A stretch of DNA of 39,765 nt from Candidatus Dormiibacterota bacterium (GTDB lineage: Bacteria > Acidobacteriota > Polarisedimenticolia > Gp22-AA2), in NCBI GenBank assembly GCA_035635555.1, contig DASQAT010000057.1, positions 1-39,765 of the forward strand, in the 5' to 3' direction. The position numbers were made by a program, and so were the translations under genes. This document shows, piece after piece, positions 17,386 to 24,407 of the stretch; within the stretch, counting starts at the first letter, position 1; every line of letters starts with the position of its first letter. The notes beneath the pieces are model-generated. The model ran no database searches, was not told the origin of the DNA, and saw only the letters and a list, made by a program, of their open reading frames with translations.

Positions 17386-17780
17386 GATTGAGCCCCCGGG
17401 ATTGTTCCATCTGTGACGGCGTGGGTGGCGATTTGCCAGGTGTTGCCCCATTCATCCTGCACCATGCCGCGACGATCGCCATAGGGCGTGTCAGTTGGCT
17501 CTTCGAGGGCACGAGCGCCGGCCCGGAGGGCCCGCCGATAGGTTCCCTCGACGTCGTCGACATAGACGTAGAGGAAGGCGGGCATCGGGTCGCGGGTCCC
17601 GGCCTCGCTGACCATGACGATCGAGTCACCGATCGTGATCACGGCGGGTCGATCGGGCCGATAGTCTCCCGTTGCCCCGAACACCTGCTTGAGGAATTCG
17701 ACGAGCCGTTCCGCACCCTCCACGACGATTCTTGGAGTCACGGTATGCCAGCCTTCAGGGGTGAAGCGGGAGTTGCTCAC
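17382..17780 (-). CDS. VOC/glyoxalase-superfamily protein (PhnB-like)
   Basis: 132 aa. It opens with WHTVTPRIVVEGAERLVEFL and FGATGDYR, continues with AVITIGDSIVMVSEAG, and ends with YGDRRGMVQDEWGNTWQIATH, the pattern of PhnB/3-demethylubiquinone-like VOC proteins. The fold supports metal-dependent chemistry or antibiotic binding; the substrate is unknown. The GTG start (17780) overlaps the stop of the disrupted gene upstream. Confidence 0.85.
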   Translation of the reverse strand: MSNSRFTPEGWHTVTPRIVVEGAERLVEFLKQVFGATGDYRPDRPAVITIGDSIVMVSEAGTRDPMPAFLYVYVDDVEGTYRRALRAGARALEEPTDTPYGDRRGMVQDEWGNTWQIATHAVTDGTIPGAQS

Positions 17781-17962
17781 CAGATGCCCGGGACGAGACG
17801 CTTGGTCCGCGTCATGTACAGCTCGTAGTCTTCAGGAGGGCCAGATACATCTCCCGCACCTCGATCGAGATCGAGCCGAGATCCGCGTCCGATTCGTAGA
17901 AGAGCCACAGCCCTCTCCGGTTCTTCGCCAAGGACGACCGTCTTCGCCAGTCTAGGGTCCAT
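17777..17962 (-). pseudogene. small gene with two compensating frameshifts
   Basis: One frame is open from ATG 17962 to TGA (61 codons) and reads sensibly at both ends (MDPRLAKTVVLGEEPE and DYELYMTRTKRLVPGIW). The middle is poor in that frame but reads GLWLFYESDADLGSISIEV, then REMYLALL, in another. By hand count 24 of 27 middle codons end in G or C in the second frame, against 8 of 26 in the first. The original protein was therefore probably about 60 residues, and two opposite single-base-scale shifts now flank its centre. Sequencing error is the alternative. Confidence 0.5.
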
Positions 17963-18272
17963 GTCCGGCCTTCTGAGCCGCATGGACACGACGCCACACG
18001 CGAAGTCGACTCAGGTAATCTTCGCGTGACTCAAAGACTATGTACTGCAGGATCGCGGACCAGGCTATCGCTACGTGACGATAGCCTGCCCACTGGCCAC
18101 GGTACAGTTGCACCTGGCGCCCCGTAAGAACAATCCTGCCCAGGCGATTCTGAAGCTCGGGAAACTCGACCAGGAATCCCTGGACGTCCGCGGGCTCCAC
18201 TCGCGCAGTGTGGATCCACAGCAGCTTGCCGGGCATTCCTTCAGGCGTCAGGGTCACGGCTGCGTCAGGCAT
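17952..18272 (-). CDS. hypothetical protein, tandem paralogue of its upstream neighbour
   Basis: 106 aa. No named family is recognised. The C-terminus reads WSAILQYIVFESREDYLSRL, which aligns with WEFVGYYLVFDSLQEYKARV in the gene at 18265-18567. This suggests duplication followed by deep divergence. The start ATG 18272 overlaps the upstream stop by 8 bases. The protein appears soluble, with a beta-rich first half. Confidence 0.6.
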   Translation of the reverse strand: MPDAAVTLTPEGMPGKLLWIHTARVEPADVQGFLVEFPELQNRLGRIVLTGRQVQLYRGQWAGYRHVAIAWSAILQYIVFESREDYLSRLRVWRRVHAAQKAGHGP

Positions 18273-18567
18273 TTGCCCGCCCCAGGAGGCGTCGCCACCA
18301 GGGAGGTCTGGTCATCTTGACGCGCGCCTTGTACTCTTGCAGTGAGTCGAAAACGAGGTAGTAACCTACGAACTCCCAGGCAACGCCGGCGGGCAGCCCT
18401 CGAACCCAGGAGTCCGGATCGTCGCTCGGGATGGTCCCTGTCACGAAACTACGACCTGCAACCGTCTCGAGCTTCGCTCGCTCCAGGATCACCATCGCCG
18501 ATTGGTTTGGCGGTGCATAGGCCAAGACAAGCCCAATCAGCTTCCCGTCAAGATTCGGAAGATCCAT
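18265..18567 (-). CDS. hypothetical protein, tandem paralogue of its downstream neighbour
   Basis: 100 aa from ATG 18567, supported by GGAGAGGA just upstream. The body has alternating strands (MVILERAKLETVAGRSFVTG) and the shared WEFVGYYLVFDSLQEY motif, then a basic tail. Function is unknown. Its TGA lies inside the sequence that starts the next gene. Confidence 0.6.
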   Translation of the reverse strand: MDLPNLDGKLIGLVLAYAPPNQSAMVILERAKLETVAGRSFVTGTIPSDDPDSWVRGLPAGVAWEFVGYYLVFDSLQEYKARVKMTRPPWWRRLLGRANA

Positions 18568-18637
18568 GAAGTCCTCTCCACCAGGTCCAGCGGTCACCCC
18601 ACGATCCTAGCTCCCAGTTCCATGCATGCCTCCTGCG

Positions 18638-18940
18638 TCAATCGCGCCATGCCCAGCCGCGCAATTCATAGTATCGGCGTCGCGGCGTGCCTCGGAGCGG
18701 ATCGATCCGATTCCGCCGACACCACACGGTGTGGCCGACGACGCCGACCATCCCGCCGACGACCGGCACAAGGAGGGCCCAGTGCCCTGCGACACGAGTC
18801 AATGCGAGAGTCACGCCGATGACCATGGCCCACTTGAGTATCTTGCGCCACGCGGGTGTCTCGATCTCGAAGACGGCGAAGGTCGCCTGCCCGACCACGG
18901 CAAGCCCAAGCAAGACGGCCAGCTCAATCTTGACGTCCAC
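18638..18940 (-). CDS. small integral membrane protein
   Basis: 100 aa with about three hydrophobic helices (IELAVLLGLAVVGQATFAVF, ILKWAMVIGVTLAL and ALLVPVVGGMVGVVGHTV) and a basic C-terminus. The GTG start at 18940 has AGGAGG six bases upstream; codons further up read as leader. No family is recognised. It follows the secreted gene at 18951 after 10 bases. Confidence 0.6.
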   Translation of the reverse strand: MDVKIELAVLLGLAVVGQATFAVFEIETPAWRKILKWAMVIGVTLALTRVAGHWALLVPVVGGMVGVVGHTVWCRRNRIDPLRGTPRRRYYELRGWAWRD

Positions 18941-18950
18941 GGCAATCCTC

Positions 18951-19553
18951 CTACTGCGTTTCCCCTGAGACCTCGGCCTTCTCAAGCACGATGCGCGCCG
19001 GGCAGCAGTTCAAGTGACCATAGGCCGACTGAAGGCTGAAGTGTCCGTCGCTCGACCTGATCAGGAGACCGTCGCCGGCATAGTCGAAGCGCCCGGTGAC
19101 GATGACCTTGACCTCCCTCTCCTTGGAAGCCGCAAGAGCCCGCCTTAGAGCATCACGCTGTTGATCATCCAGCGGGGCCAGTTTCGATGGCGTCTGCCAA
19201 TGGACCGGCGGGCCGGCTCCCGCGAGCGCTCCTGATACTGTCGCTTTGACGAATCGTTGCATGGACCAACCGCGCGCGTACGTGAAGGCTTCGTCCTCCC
19301 CGGCAAAGTCGAGCCAGGCTCGCGCTCCCGTGCTGCGGGCCGAGGAGCACGCATCGTCCCTGAGGCCACAATACTCAAGCCCCACCTCCACGGTCTCACG
19401 CACCCGAACGTGCCTGTTCGCGAATTCCAGCGGACGGTTCACAAGATCGCAGAGCGTGGTGTCCGCGATTTCGGGCGGAGCGTTCGGGGCTGCGATCATG
19501 CTGGTGGCAAGGATCTCGAGTGCCAGAACGACGGGCACCTCAGTGACCGGCAC
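18951..19553 (-). CDS. secreted hypothetical protein, cysteine-containing
   Basis: 200 aa. A hydrophobic N-terminus (VVLALEILATSMIAAPNA) acts as a probable signal sequence. The mature region starts TTLCDLVNRPLEFANRHVRV and ends SAYGHLNCCPARIVLEKAEV. This OB-like beta pattern with conserved Cys recurs in uncharacterised secreted proteins. The GTG start at 19553 has AGGAGG nine bases upstream. Function unknown. Confidence 0.65.
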   Translation of the reverse strand: MPVTEVPVVLALEILATSMIAAPNAPPEIADTTLCDLVNRPLEFANRHVRVRETVEVGLEYCGLRDDACSSARSTGARAWLDFAGEDEAFTYARGWSMQRFVKATVSGALAGAGPPVHWQTPSKLAPLDDQQRDALRRALAASKEREVKVIVTGRFDYAGDGLLIRSSDGHFSLQSAYGHLNCCPARIVLEKAEVSGETQ

Positions 19554-19566
19554 GACCGCAAGCCTC

Positions 19567-20052
19567 CTAGGGCCGAGAATTGCCGTTGTCCATATCGGAC
19601 ATGATCAGCCAGCGACCGTCGGCACCCTTGCGAAGTGTGAGCGTGAACTTCCCGATGTCGGGCTCCCCCTTCTCCCTCGCAAAGCCCCCGATGATATAGG
19701 CCACCGAACCCTCTGCCGCGAAGGCCAGGGCACGCAGCGCAAGCGGCCCACCTTTGCCTGTATATTGCTTCTGGATCTGAAGGCGACCCCTGACTGGAGG
19801 AACCCCGCTGGAGAGGACGAACCCGTCCTCGGCGAAGAGCGCGGCAAGCGCGTCGGCATCCTTGTTCCGCCAGGCGAGCTCGTAATCGGAAAGCACGCGT
19901 GCCAACGGCGCGGGCAGCGTGACGCTCAGCAACGGCAGCAATACGGTCATCTCACGTGGTTCGCCTGGCGTCTGCGCGCTGGTTTGCCCCGCGAGCAAAA
20001 ATGAGGCTGCTAGAACCAAGACTGCACTCTGCACGCGCCTCGCGCCCACCAT
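19567..20052 (-). CDS. secreted DUF4440/SnoaL-like protein
   Basis: 161 aa. A signal peptide (SAVLVLAASFLLAGQTSAQT) precedes a SnoaL/NTF2-like domain. Its helix-strand pattern is typical: LSDYELAWRNKDADALAALF, AEDGFVLSSGVPPVRGR and WLIMSDMDNGN. These domains are small cone-shaped folds found in isomerases and in many proteins without known activity. ATG 20052 is preferred because GGGAGGAC lies just ahead. The frame stays open upstream to an ATG at 20217 that encodes a second signal-like segment. Confidence 0.75.
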   Translation of the reverse strand: MVGARRVQSAVLVLAASFLLAGQTSAQTPGEPREMTVLLPLLSVTLPAPLARVLSDYELAWRNKDADALAALFAEDGFVLSSGVPPVRGRLQIQKQYTGKGGPLALRALAFAAEGSVAYIIGGFAREKGEPDIGKFTLTLRKGADGRWLIMSDMDNGNSRP

Positions 20053-20217
20053 CGTGTCCTCCCTTCCGCAACTACGGCTTCTCGAATCGGATTTGTCCCC
20101 TAGCTCGGCCAATTCGCGGGGCGTGAGAAAGTGACCCCTCTTTCCGGCGGTTTCTTCCCCGGCAGCCCATGAGGTGATGCTGGCAACCAGAGCGCAAGAT
20201 ACAACGAAGGCCTTCAT
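20053..20217 (-). pseudogene. possible truncated secreted-protein start, in frame with the DUF4440 gene
   Basis: From ATG 20217, preceded by GAGGTAG, the frame encodes MKAFVVSCALVASITSWAAG, a credible signal peptide. A short hydrophilic stretch follows and runs without a stop into the DUF4440 gene. Either a secreted-protein gene lost its body here or the DUF4440 protein has a longer, double-signal form. The first seems more likely because the downstream start has its own ribosome-binding site and signal peptide. Confidence 0.35.
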
Positions 20218-20225
20218 TGTGTTCG

Positions 20226-20585
20226 CTACCTCGTTCGAGCCGACGATCGTTTCGGCCGGCTCCTGGGAGCGTTGAGGCTGTAGCTCCGTTCGACCAAGTC
20301 TTTCAACAAGCGCCAGTCCACCTCGCGATCCACCCAGGCGCTGACCCAGCCACGGTTGCCGATGTAGGGGGTGCGAAAGAATCGAACCTCGTCGATCAAG
20401 AGCGGCTGGACACCATCCGCCGCTTTCACCGCGATAGAAGGGCGGCCACGGTAGAACTCGAACACAGCGAAGGTTTTCTTCCCGACCCGAAAATTGGGAT
20501 GCCCCCAGGCCTCGACTTCAGAGACCCCGGGGAGCGACAGGCACAGGTCACGAAGTTTTTCGAGCATCCGGTCTGCCGATTTCAT
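20226..20585 (-). CDS. MmcQ/YjbR-family protein
   Basis: 119 aa from ATG 20585; a GTG at 20597 is the alternative. Family elements include LEKLRDLCLSLPGVSEVEAW, GHPNFRVGKKTFAVFEF and the RFFRTPYIGNRGWVSAWVD region near the active surface. It is only distantly similar to the copy at 16955-17299, so it is a separate acquisition or an old duplicate. Its start overlaps the end of the MOSC gene. A DNA-binding role is proposed for the family but unproven. Confidence 0.8.
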   Translation of the reverse strand: MKSADRMLEKLRDLCLSLPGVSEVEAWGHPNFRVGKKTFAVFEFYRGRPSIAVKAADGVQPLLIDEVRFFRTPYIGNRGWVSAWVDREVDWRLLKDLVERSYSLNAPRSRPKRSSARTR

Positions 20586-21354
20586 GATGATCAGCACCTA
20601 CCTCCCCCAGTTTCCTTGTCTCGGCCGCCGGATGGAGGATTATGCTCTGTCCGACCGCCAGTCGACCGATGCGAGTGACCGCTCCGTAGATCCCCGCGTT
20701 GTTCTGGTTCGCACGAACGACCGCCTTGAGCACTTCTGGAGCAGGACTTGCCGAGTCGGGATCAAGGTTCACCATCGAGCAGCGAACGTCGCGCATCGTG
20801 ACGGTGATGGCGGGGGCGTCGTCCCCATCGCCGAATGCGAGCACACCACCCAACCACTCGTCCTCCTGGAAGGGAACCGATCGCAGCAGACGGACCACAA
20901 CATTCGGGCGAAACCGTCGCACGTCCGGGCTCCGCCCTGCGAGTCGTCCGATCTCGCGCACCGTATCGGAGGCGATCACGGAGATGCTCCCTTCATCGAA
21001 GATGCCTTGATTCAATTGCATCATCTGCACAGGAGCCCCGTACCGGCGTCCGACCTCCGTCGCCAGGTCCTCCCCGAAGACAAGCATCTCTTTGCCATCG
21101 GGCGTGCGAACATGCGTGGGAAGTTCTCCCTGGGCACCGTCTTCGCGTCGGTGCGGGACAAACAGGACCAGGTCGGGAAGGCTGCTTGCCGACAGCCACG
21201 GGAACCCGCTGCGGTCGTCAAGGCGCCGGAATGCAAGACGCCTGTCACCCTCGAGGCCGTGCCATCCCAGCTTGGCGACCTCGAGTCGTTCGCCGCCCAT
21301 GGACTTCACGGGATACCGGAAGATCGCCTCTACATGTCCGATTTCTACAGGCAT
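20548..21354 (-). CDS. MOSC-domain protein (YcbX/MOSC N-terminal type)
   Basis: 268 aa. The N-terminal beta-barrel domain begins VEAIFRYPVKSMGGERLEVA and contains GLEGDRRLAF. The MOSC core contains RFRPNVVVRL and the cysteine motif RDVRCSMVNLD, where Cys is the presumed molybdenum ligand. Such proteins reduce N-hydroxylated compounds or carry sulfur to molybdenum cofactor. No electron-transfer domain is attached. The last 15 or so residues overlap the YjbR gene start. Confidence 0.85.
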   Translation of the reverse strand: MPVEIGHVEAIFRYPVKSMGGERLEVAKLGWHGLEGDRRLAFRRLDDRSGFPWLSASSLPDLVLFVPHRREDGAQGELPTHVRTPDGKEMLVFGEDLATEVGRRYGAPVQMMQLNQGIFDEGSISVIASDTVREIGRLAGRSPDVRRFRPNVVVRLLRSVPFQEDEWLGGVLAFGDGDDAPAITVTMRDVRCSMVNLDPDSASPAPEVLKAVVRANQNNAGIYGAVTRIGRLAVGQSIILHPAAETRKLGEVGADHHEIGRPDARKTS

Positions 21355-21404
21355 GTCACACCGGCTCGGACTTATGGGTGAGGCGGGGCATCGTCACGTG
21401 TGCG

Positions 21405-22406
21405 TCAGTCTCGTGCTGAATACCAGTCCAACACTCGTAAGGCGCGGAGGGTGTTCCACCGGCTCGGCCGGCCCTCGCCCTCGTCCGTCTCGAACAACAT
21501 CTTGCCGGGGTACCGGGTCTCGAGCGGCCACCTGCCGTCGTCGTCGCGCTTCGACGCCACCAGGTCGATCGCCTCGGCTGCGCGCTCGTCGGGCGCGACG
21601 CCGGCGCGGCGCAGGTACTCGAGCCCCCGCAGCACGTCGTAATGCCACCACGTCGGGAAGGCGAAGCGCGTCCACGCGGTGTCGCCCTTGCGATCTCGCT
21701 CGATCACTTCGCCGGTCGACCTCCGGCGGAAGAGTCGGCGCTCGAGGAGGTACTCCTGTCCACGGAGAGAGGCCCGGGTCACCTCTGGGCTGCCCCCGAC
21801 GGCCCGTTCGTATTCGAGCAGGGCTTCGAGCACGCAGATCGTGGTGTTGAACGACGACCGCGTCGAGCCGCTGGCGGCCTCGCAGTTCCAGCCGCCGTCG
21901 GGCAGCTCCTCGGCGAGCAGCCGGTCGACGATGCCCAGGACGTCCTGGCCGAAGTAGGCGCCGCCCGCCCCGACCTGCCCGTTGATGCAGGGCTCGACCT
22001 CGCCGGCGAAGAAGGGGTTGTCGTCCGCTTCCCGAGGACCGCATCCTTGCCACGTCACACGGTCGCGGACGAGGCCCACCGCGCGCCGTGCCTCGTCGCT
22101 GGCGGGATCGAGACCCATCTCCTTCAGGAGTAACAGGACGTGCATCGTGGAATCCCACCCGCGGTTCCACGCGGCGCCGCCCCACCGCCCGTCCGGCGCC
22201 TGGAGGGCGAGCAGCCGCGCGCCCGCGCCCTCGCTCGCGACCCTTGCACGCTCGGCCCCGACTTCGTCCGCGGGCGCATCAGTCAGGTCGCGCATCACCT
22301 GCCAGCGGATCGAAGGATCGGAATCAAGCAGCCAGCGTATGACCGAGCTCTGTGACGTCGAGACTTTCCGTTTGGCTGGATGAGTCGCCATCTTGTCAGA
22401 CGCCAT
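21405..22406 (-). CDS. prenyltransferase/squalene-cyclase repeat-like protein
   Basis: 333 aa. An alpha/alpha-toroid pattern is visible with repeated QAPDGRWGG, LPDGGWNCEAASGSTRSSFN and KRDDDGRWPLETR, resembling the squalene-hopene cyclase/prenyltransferase superfamily. The catalytic DxDD motif of cyclases is not seen, so it is probably not a triterpene cyclase. ATG 22406 overlaps the upstream stop; ATG 22391 or a later start is possible because the first 20 residues look non-conserved. Confidence 0.75.
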   Translation of the reverse strand: MASDKMATHPAKRKVSTSQSSVIRWLLDSDPSIRWQVMRDLTDAPADEVGAERARVASEGAGARLLALQAPDGRWGGAAWNRGWDSTMHVLLLLKEMGLDPASDEARRAVGLVRDRVTWQGCGPREADDNPFFAGEVEPCINGQVGAGGAYFGQDVLGIVDRLLAEELPDGGWNCEAASGSTRSSFNTTICVLEALLEYERAVGGSPEVTRASLRGQEYLLERRLFRRRSTGEVIERDRKGDTAWTRFAFPTWWHYDVLRGLEYLRRAGVAPDERAAEAIDLVASKRDDDGRWPLETRYPGKMLFETDEGEGRPSRWNTLRALRVLDWYSARD

Positions 22407-23034
22407 CGCGATGAGCCGCCTTTTGAATTTGCTCCAGCGCCTGCCTTGCCAGAATCGAGTGCAGGGGCGAACGCGCTGACCAATCTTTGAGCACTTCGTC
22501 CGAACACATCTGTGCTGACGGAACGCTCCCCGTCATGGGATCGTCGTGAAGGGTGAAGCAGCTATCGAACGACTGAAGTGCGTCCAGGAAGGTTGCTGCA
22601 CTCACTGTCTTTTGACAGTGGCCCCCAGCCGCAGCAATGGGGAATGGAACAGGACCGTCGAGACAAAATCCCGAGCCATCGAGAAGTGCCTGCCAGATGA
22701 CGATCCAGTATTCGTTGTTGCCAGCTCCCGCATCGTGCGGCTTTCTAATCAGGACGAGGTACCTTGTGCCGGGACTATAGGACTCTGGGTTCCTTGGAGT
22801 GCAGGATGACTCCGTATACCGGAACACTCGGATGTTGTGGGGGGCCGCCTGCGTTCGATCTCGAAACCACTGCTCAATCTTGAAGTCTACTGTGCGCTCG
22901 GCCACAGAGACGACCTCGCCTACCGCAATTCCATCTGCGAACCAGTGCTGCACGTGGAATGGCGACACGTCGATTGCTCCTTGAGTCGTCGCCGCGACCA
23001 CAATCCAAATGGCGGAGCGGGTTGCCAGTCTCAT
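22396..23034 (-). CDS. secreted hypothetical protein, NTR-like
   Basis: 212 aa with a signal peptide (MRLATRSAIWIVVAATTQG). The pattern ADGIAVGEVVSVAERTVDFK, then FRYTESSCTPRNPESYSPG, then RYLVLI is reminiscent of NTR/TIMP-like OB domains in bacterial secreted proteins, but identity is not secure. Six cysteines suggest disulfides. ATG 23034 is preferred over GTG 23043. It is divergent from the OCD-BolA gene. Confidence 0.6.
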   Translation of the reverse strand: MRLATRSAIWIVVAATTQGAIDVSPFHVQHWFADGIAVGEVVSVAERTVDFKIEQWFRDRTQAAPHNIRVFRYTESSCTPRNPESYSPGTRYLVLIRKPHDAGAGNNEYWIVIWQALLDGSGFCLDGPVPFPIAAAGGHCQKTVSAATFLDALQSFDSCFTLHDDPMTGSVPSAQMCSDEVLKDWSARSPLHSILARQALEQIQKAAHRDGV

Positions 23035-23069
23035 TCGTCTCACTGTGCGTCTCGGGATCGTTGTCCTGG

Positions 23070-23099
23070 ACTATACGCCCAACTCCCCGGCCTCAACAA
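23070..23099 (-). promoter_or_regulatory. candidate sigma-70 promoter for the minus-strand run starting at 23034
   Basis: On the minus strand TTGTTG (23099-23094) and TATAGT (23075-23070) are separated by 18 bases, 36 bases before the start codon, inside the divergent intergenic region. No equally good promoter was found for the plus-strand gene at 23175. Confidence 0.45.
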
Positions 23100-23174
23100 G
23101 GTTCTCGGGGCTTCGACTGCGGTAGTGGATGCAGCGGGGCGGCCGGGGCGGACATGGGCTAACATCCTCATGCC

Positions 23175-24407
23175 ATGACTCTCTATCTGACTGAGGATGA
23201 CGTCGCGCGGCTGCTTCCGATGGAGGCCTGCATCGAAGCGGTCGAGGCCGTATTCCGCCAATGGGGGGAGGGGCGTGCGGACAACAGGCCGCGGGCCCGG
23301 GCGGTGGTGCGCGGCGCGATGCTGCACGCGCTGGCGGCGGGGTCAGAGGTCTGGGGAAGGTTGGCCGCGAAGGTTTACGCCACGTCGCGCGGCGGGGCGC
23401 GATTCGTGGTTCTGCTGTTCGACGCGACGGACTCCAGCCTGCTGGCGGTGATCGAGGGGGACCGGCTCGGGCAGACGCGCACGGGCGCGGCTTCAGGCGT
23501 GGCTTCGCGGTGGCTGGCGCGCAAGGAGGCGCGCTCGCTGGCGATCATCGGGACGGGCTGGCAGGCGCGCGGTCAGGCGAAGGCGGTCGCGATCGTGCGG
23601 CGGCTCGAGGAGATCCGGGCCTTCGGCAGGGACCGCGATCGTCTGCGTGAGTTCTGCCGGGACACGGAGGCGGCGTGCGGCGTGAAGACTGTGCCGTGCG
23701 AATCGGCCGAGGAGGCCGTGCGCGGCGCGGACATCGTGGTGACCGCCACGTCGTCGGCGAAGCCGGTCCTCGAGGGGGCATGGCTGCAGCCCGGGACTCA
23801 CCTCAACGCGGTGGGGAGCAACAGGGCGGATCGCCGCGAGCTCGACGAAGAGGCGGTCGGTCGCGCCGGCCTGATCGTCGTCGATTCGATCGACCAGGCG
23901 CGTCTGGAGGCGGGCGACCTGCTCGCCGTCGGGGGCGGGGCGCCGATCGAGCGCGCCACCGAGCTCAAGGACGTCGTGGTCGGCGCGAAGCCGGGGCGGC
24001 GGGACGACCACGAGATCACGCTGTTCAAGTCGATCGGTGTCGGCCTGGAAGACCTCGCGGCCGCCTCTCTCGTCTACGATCGGGCCATCGCGCAGGGGGT
24101 CGGGCGGCCGCTTTTGTCCGCGGCGACGGGCGCCTCCACCGTGCGCGAGCGTATCGAGGCGATCCTGCGCGAGAGATTCGCCCCAGTGCACCTCGAGATC
24201 CACGACGACAGCGCGCGGCACGCCGGGCACGCGGGGGCCGCGGCGGGTGGCGGGCACTTCGAGGTCGTCGTCGTCTCCGCGGCGTTCGAGGGGAAGCCCC
24301 TCCTGGATCGTCACCGGATGGTCAACGACGCTCTGCGGGAGATGATCGGCCGGGAGATCCACGCCCTCGGGCTCAGGACACTGGCTCCCGGCGAGCCGGT
24401 CCGTTGA
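23175..24407 (+). CDS. ornithine cyclodeaminase/mu-crystallin protein fused to a BolA domain
   Basis: 410 aa in one uninterrupted frame. Residues 1-320 are an OCD/mu-crystallin domain: YLTEDDVARLLPMEACIEAV, GRLAAKVYAT, the Rossmann loop AIIGTGWQARGQ, and DIVVTATSSAKPVLEG with HLNAVGSNRADRRELD. This family uses NAD(P) to deaminate or reduce amino or imino acids. From about 322 the sequence becomes a full BolA domain: VRERIEAILRERFAPVHLEI, RHAGHAG, GGHFEVVVVSAAFEGKPLLD and RHRMVNDALREMIGREIHAL. BolA proteins partner glutaredoxins in Fe-S and redox regulation. A GTG at 24141 could start BolA alone, but it has no ribosome-binding site and no stop precedes it. It overlaps the HDAC gene tail by 35 bases. 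Confidence 0.9.
   Translation: MTLYLTEDDVARLLPMEACIEAVEAVFRQWGEGRADNRPRARAVVRGAMLHALAAGSEVWGRLAAKVYATSRGGARFVVLLFDATDSSLLAVIEGDRLGQTRTGAASGVASRWLARKEARSLAIIGTGWQARGQAKAVAIVRRLEEIRAFGRDRDRLREFCRDTEAACGVKTVPCESAEEAVRGADIVVTATSSAKPVLEGAWLQPGTHLNAVGSNRADRRELDEEAVGRAGLIVVDSIDQARLEAGDLLAVGGGAPIERATELKDVVVGAKPGRRDDHEITLFKSIGVGLEDLAAASLVYDRAIAQGVGRPLLSAATGASTVRERIEAILRERFAPVHLEIHDDSARHAGHAGAAAGGGHFEVVVVSAAFEGKPLLDRHRMVNDALREMIGREIHALGLRTLAPGEPVR

Noticed and set aside
18262-18272. GCCTGAC at the 18265-18567 gene stop as an attC box
   Set aside because: GCC-TGA-C is expected by chance at Ala-ending genes; no partner box or spacer exists because the next gene starts there.
22390-22406. GTCTGACAAG at the stop of the NTR-like gene as another cassette boundary
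   Set aside because: It partly fits the GSCTRACAA pattern but has no matching right half or hairpin, and it overlaps the next gene's start.
21405-22406. Calling the repeat protein a squalene-hopene cyclase
   Set aside because: The toroid repeats are present but the cyclase DxDD motif is not, and the length is half that of a cyclase.
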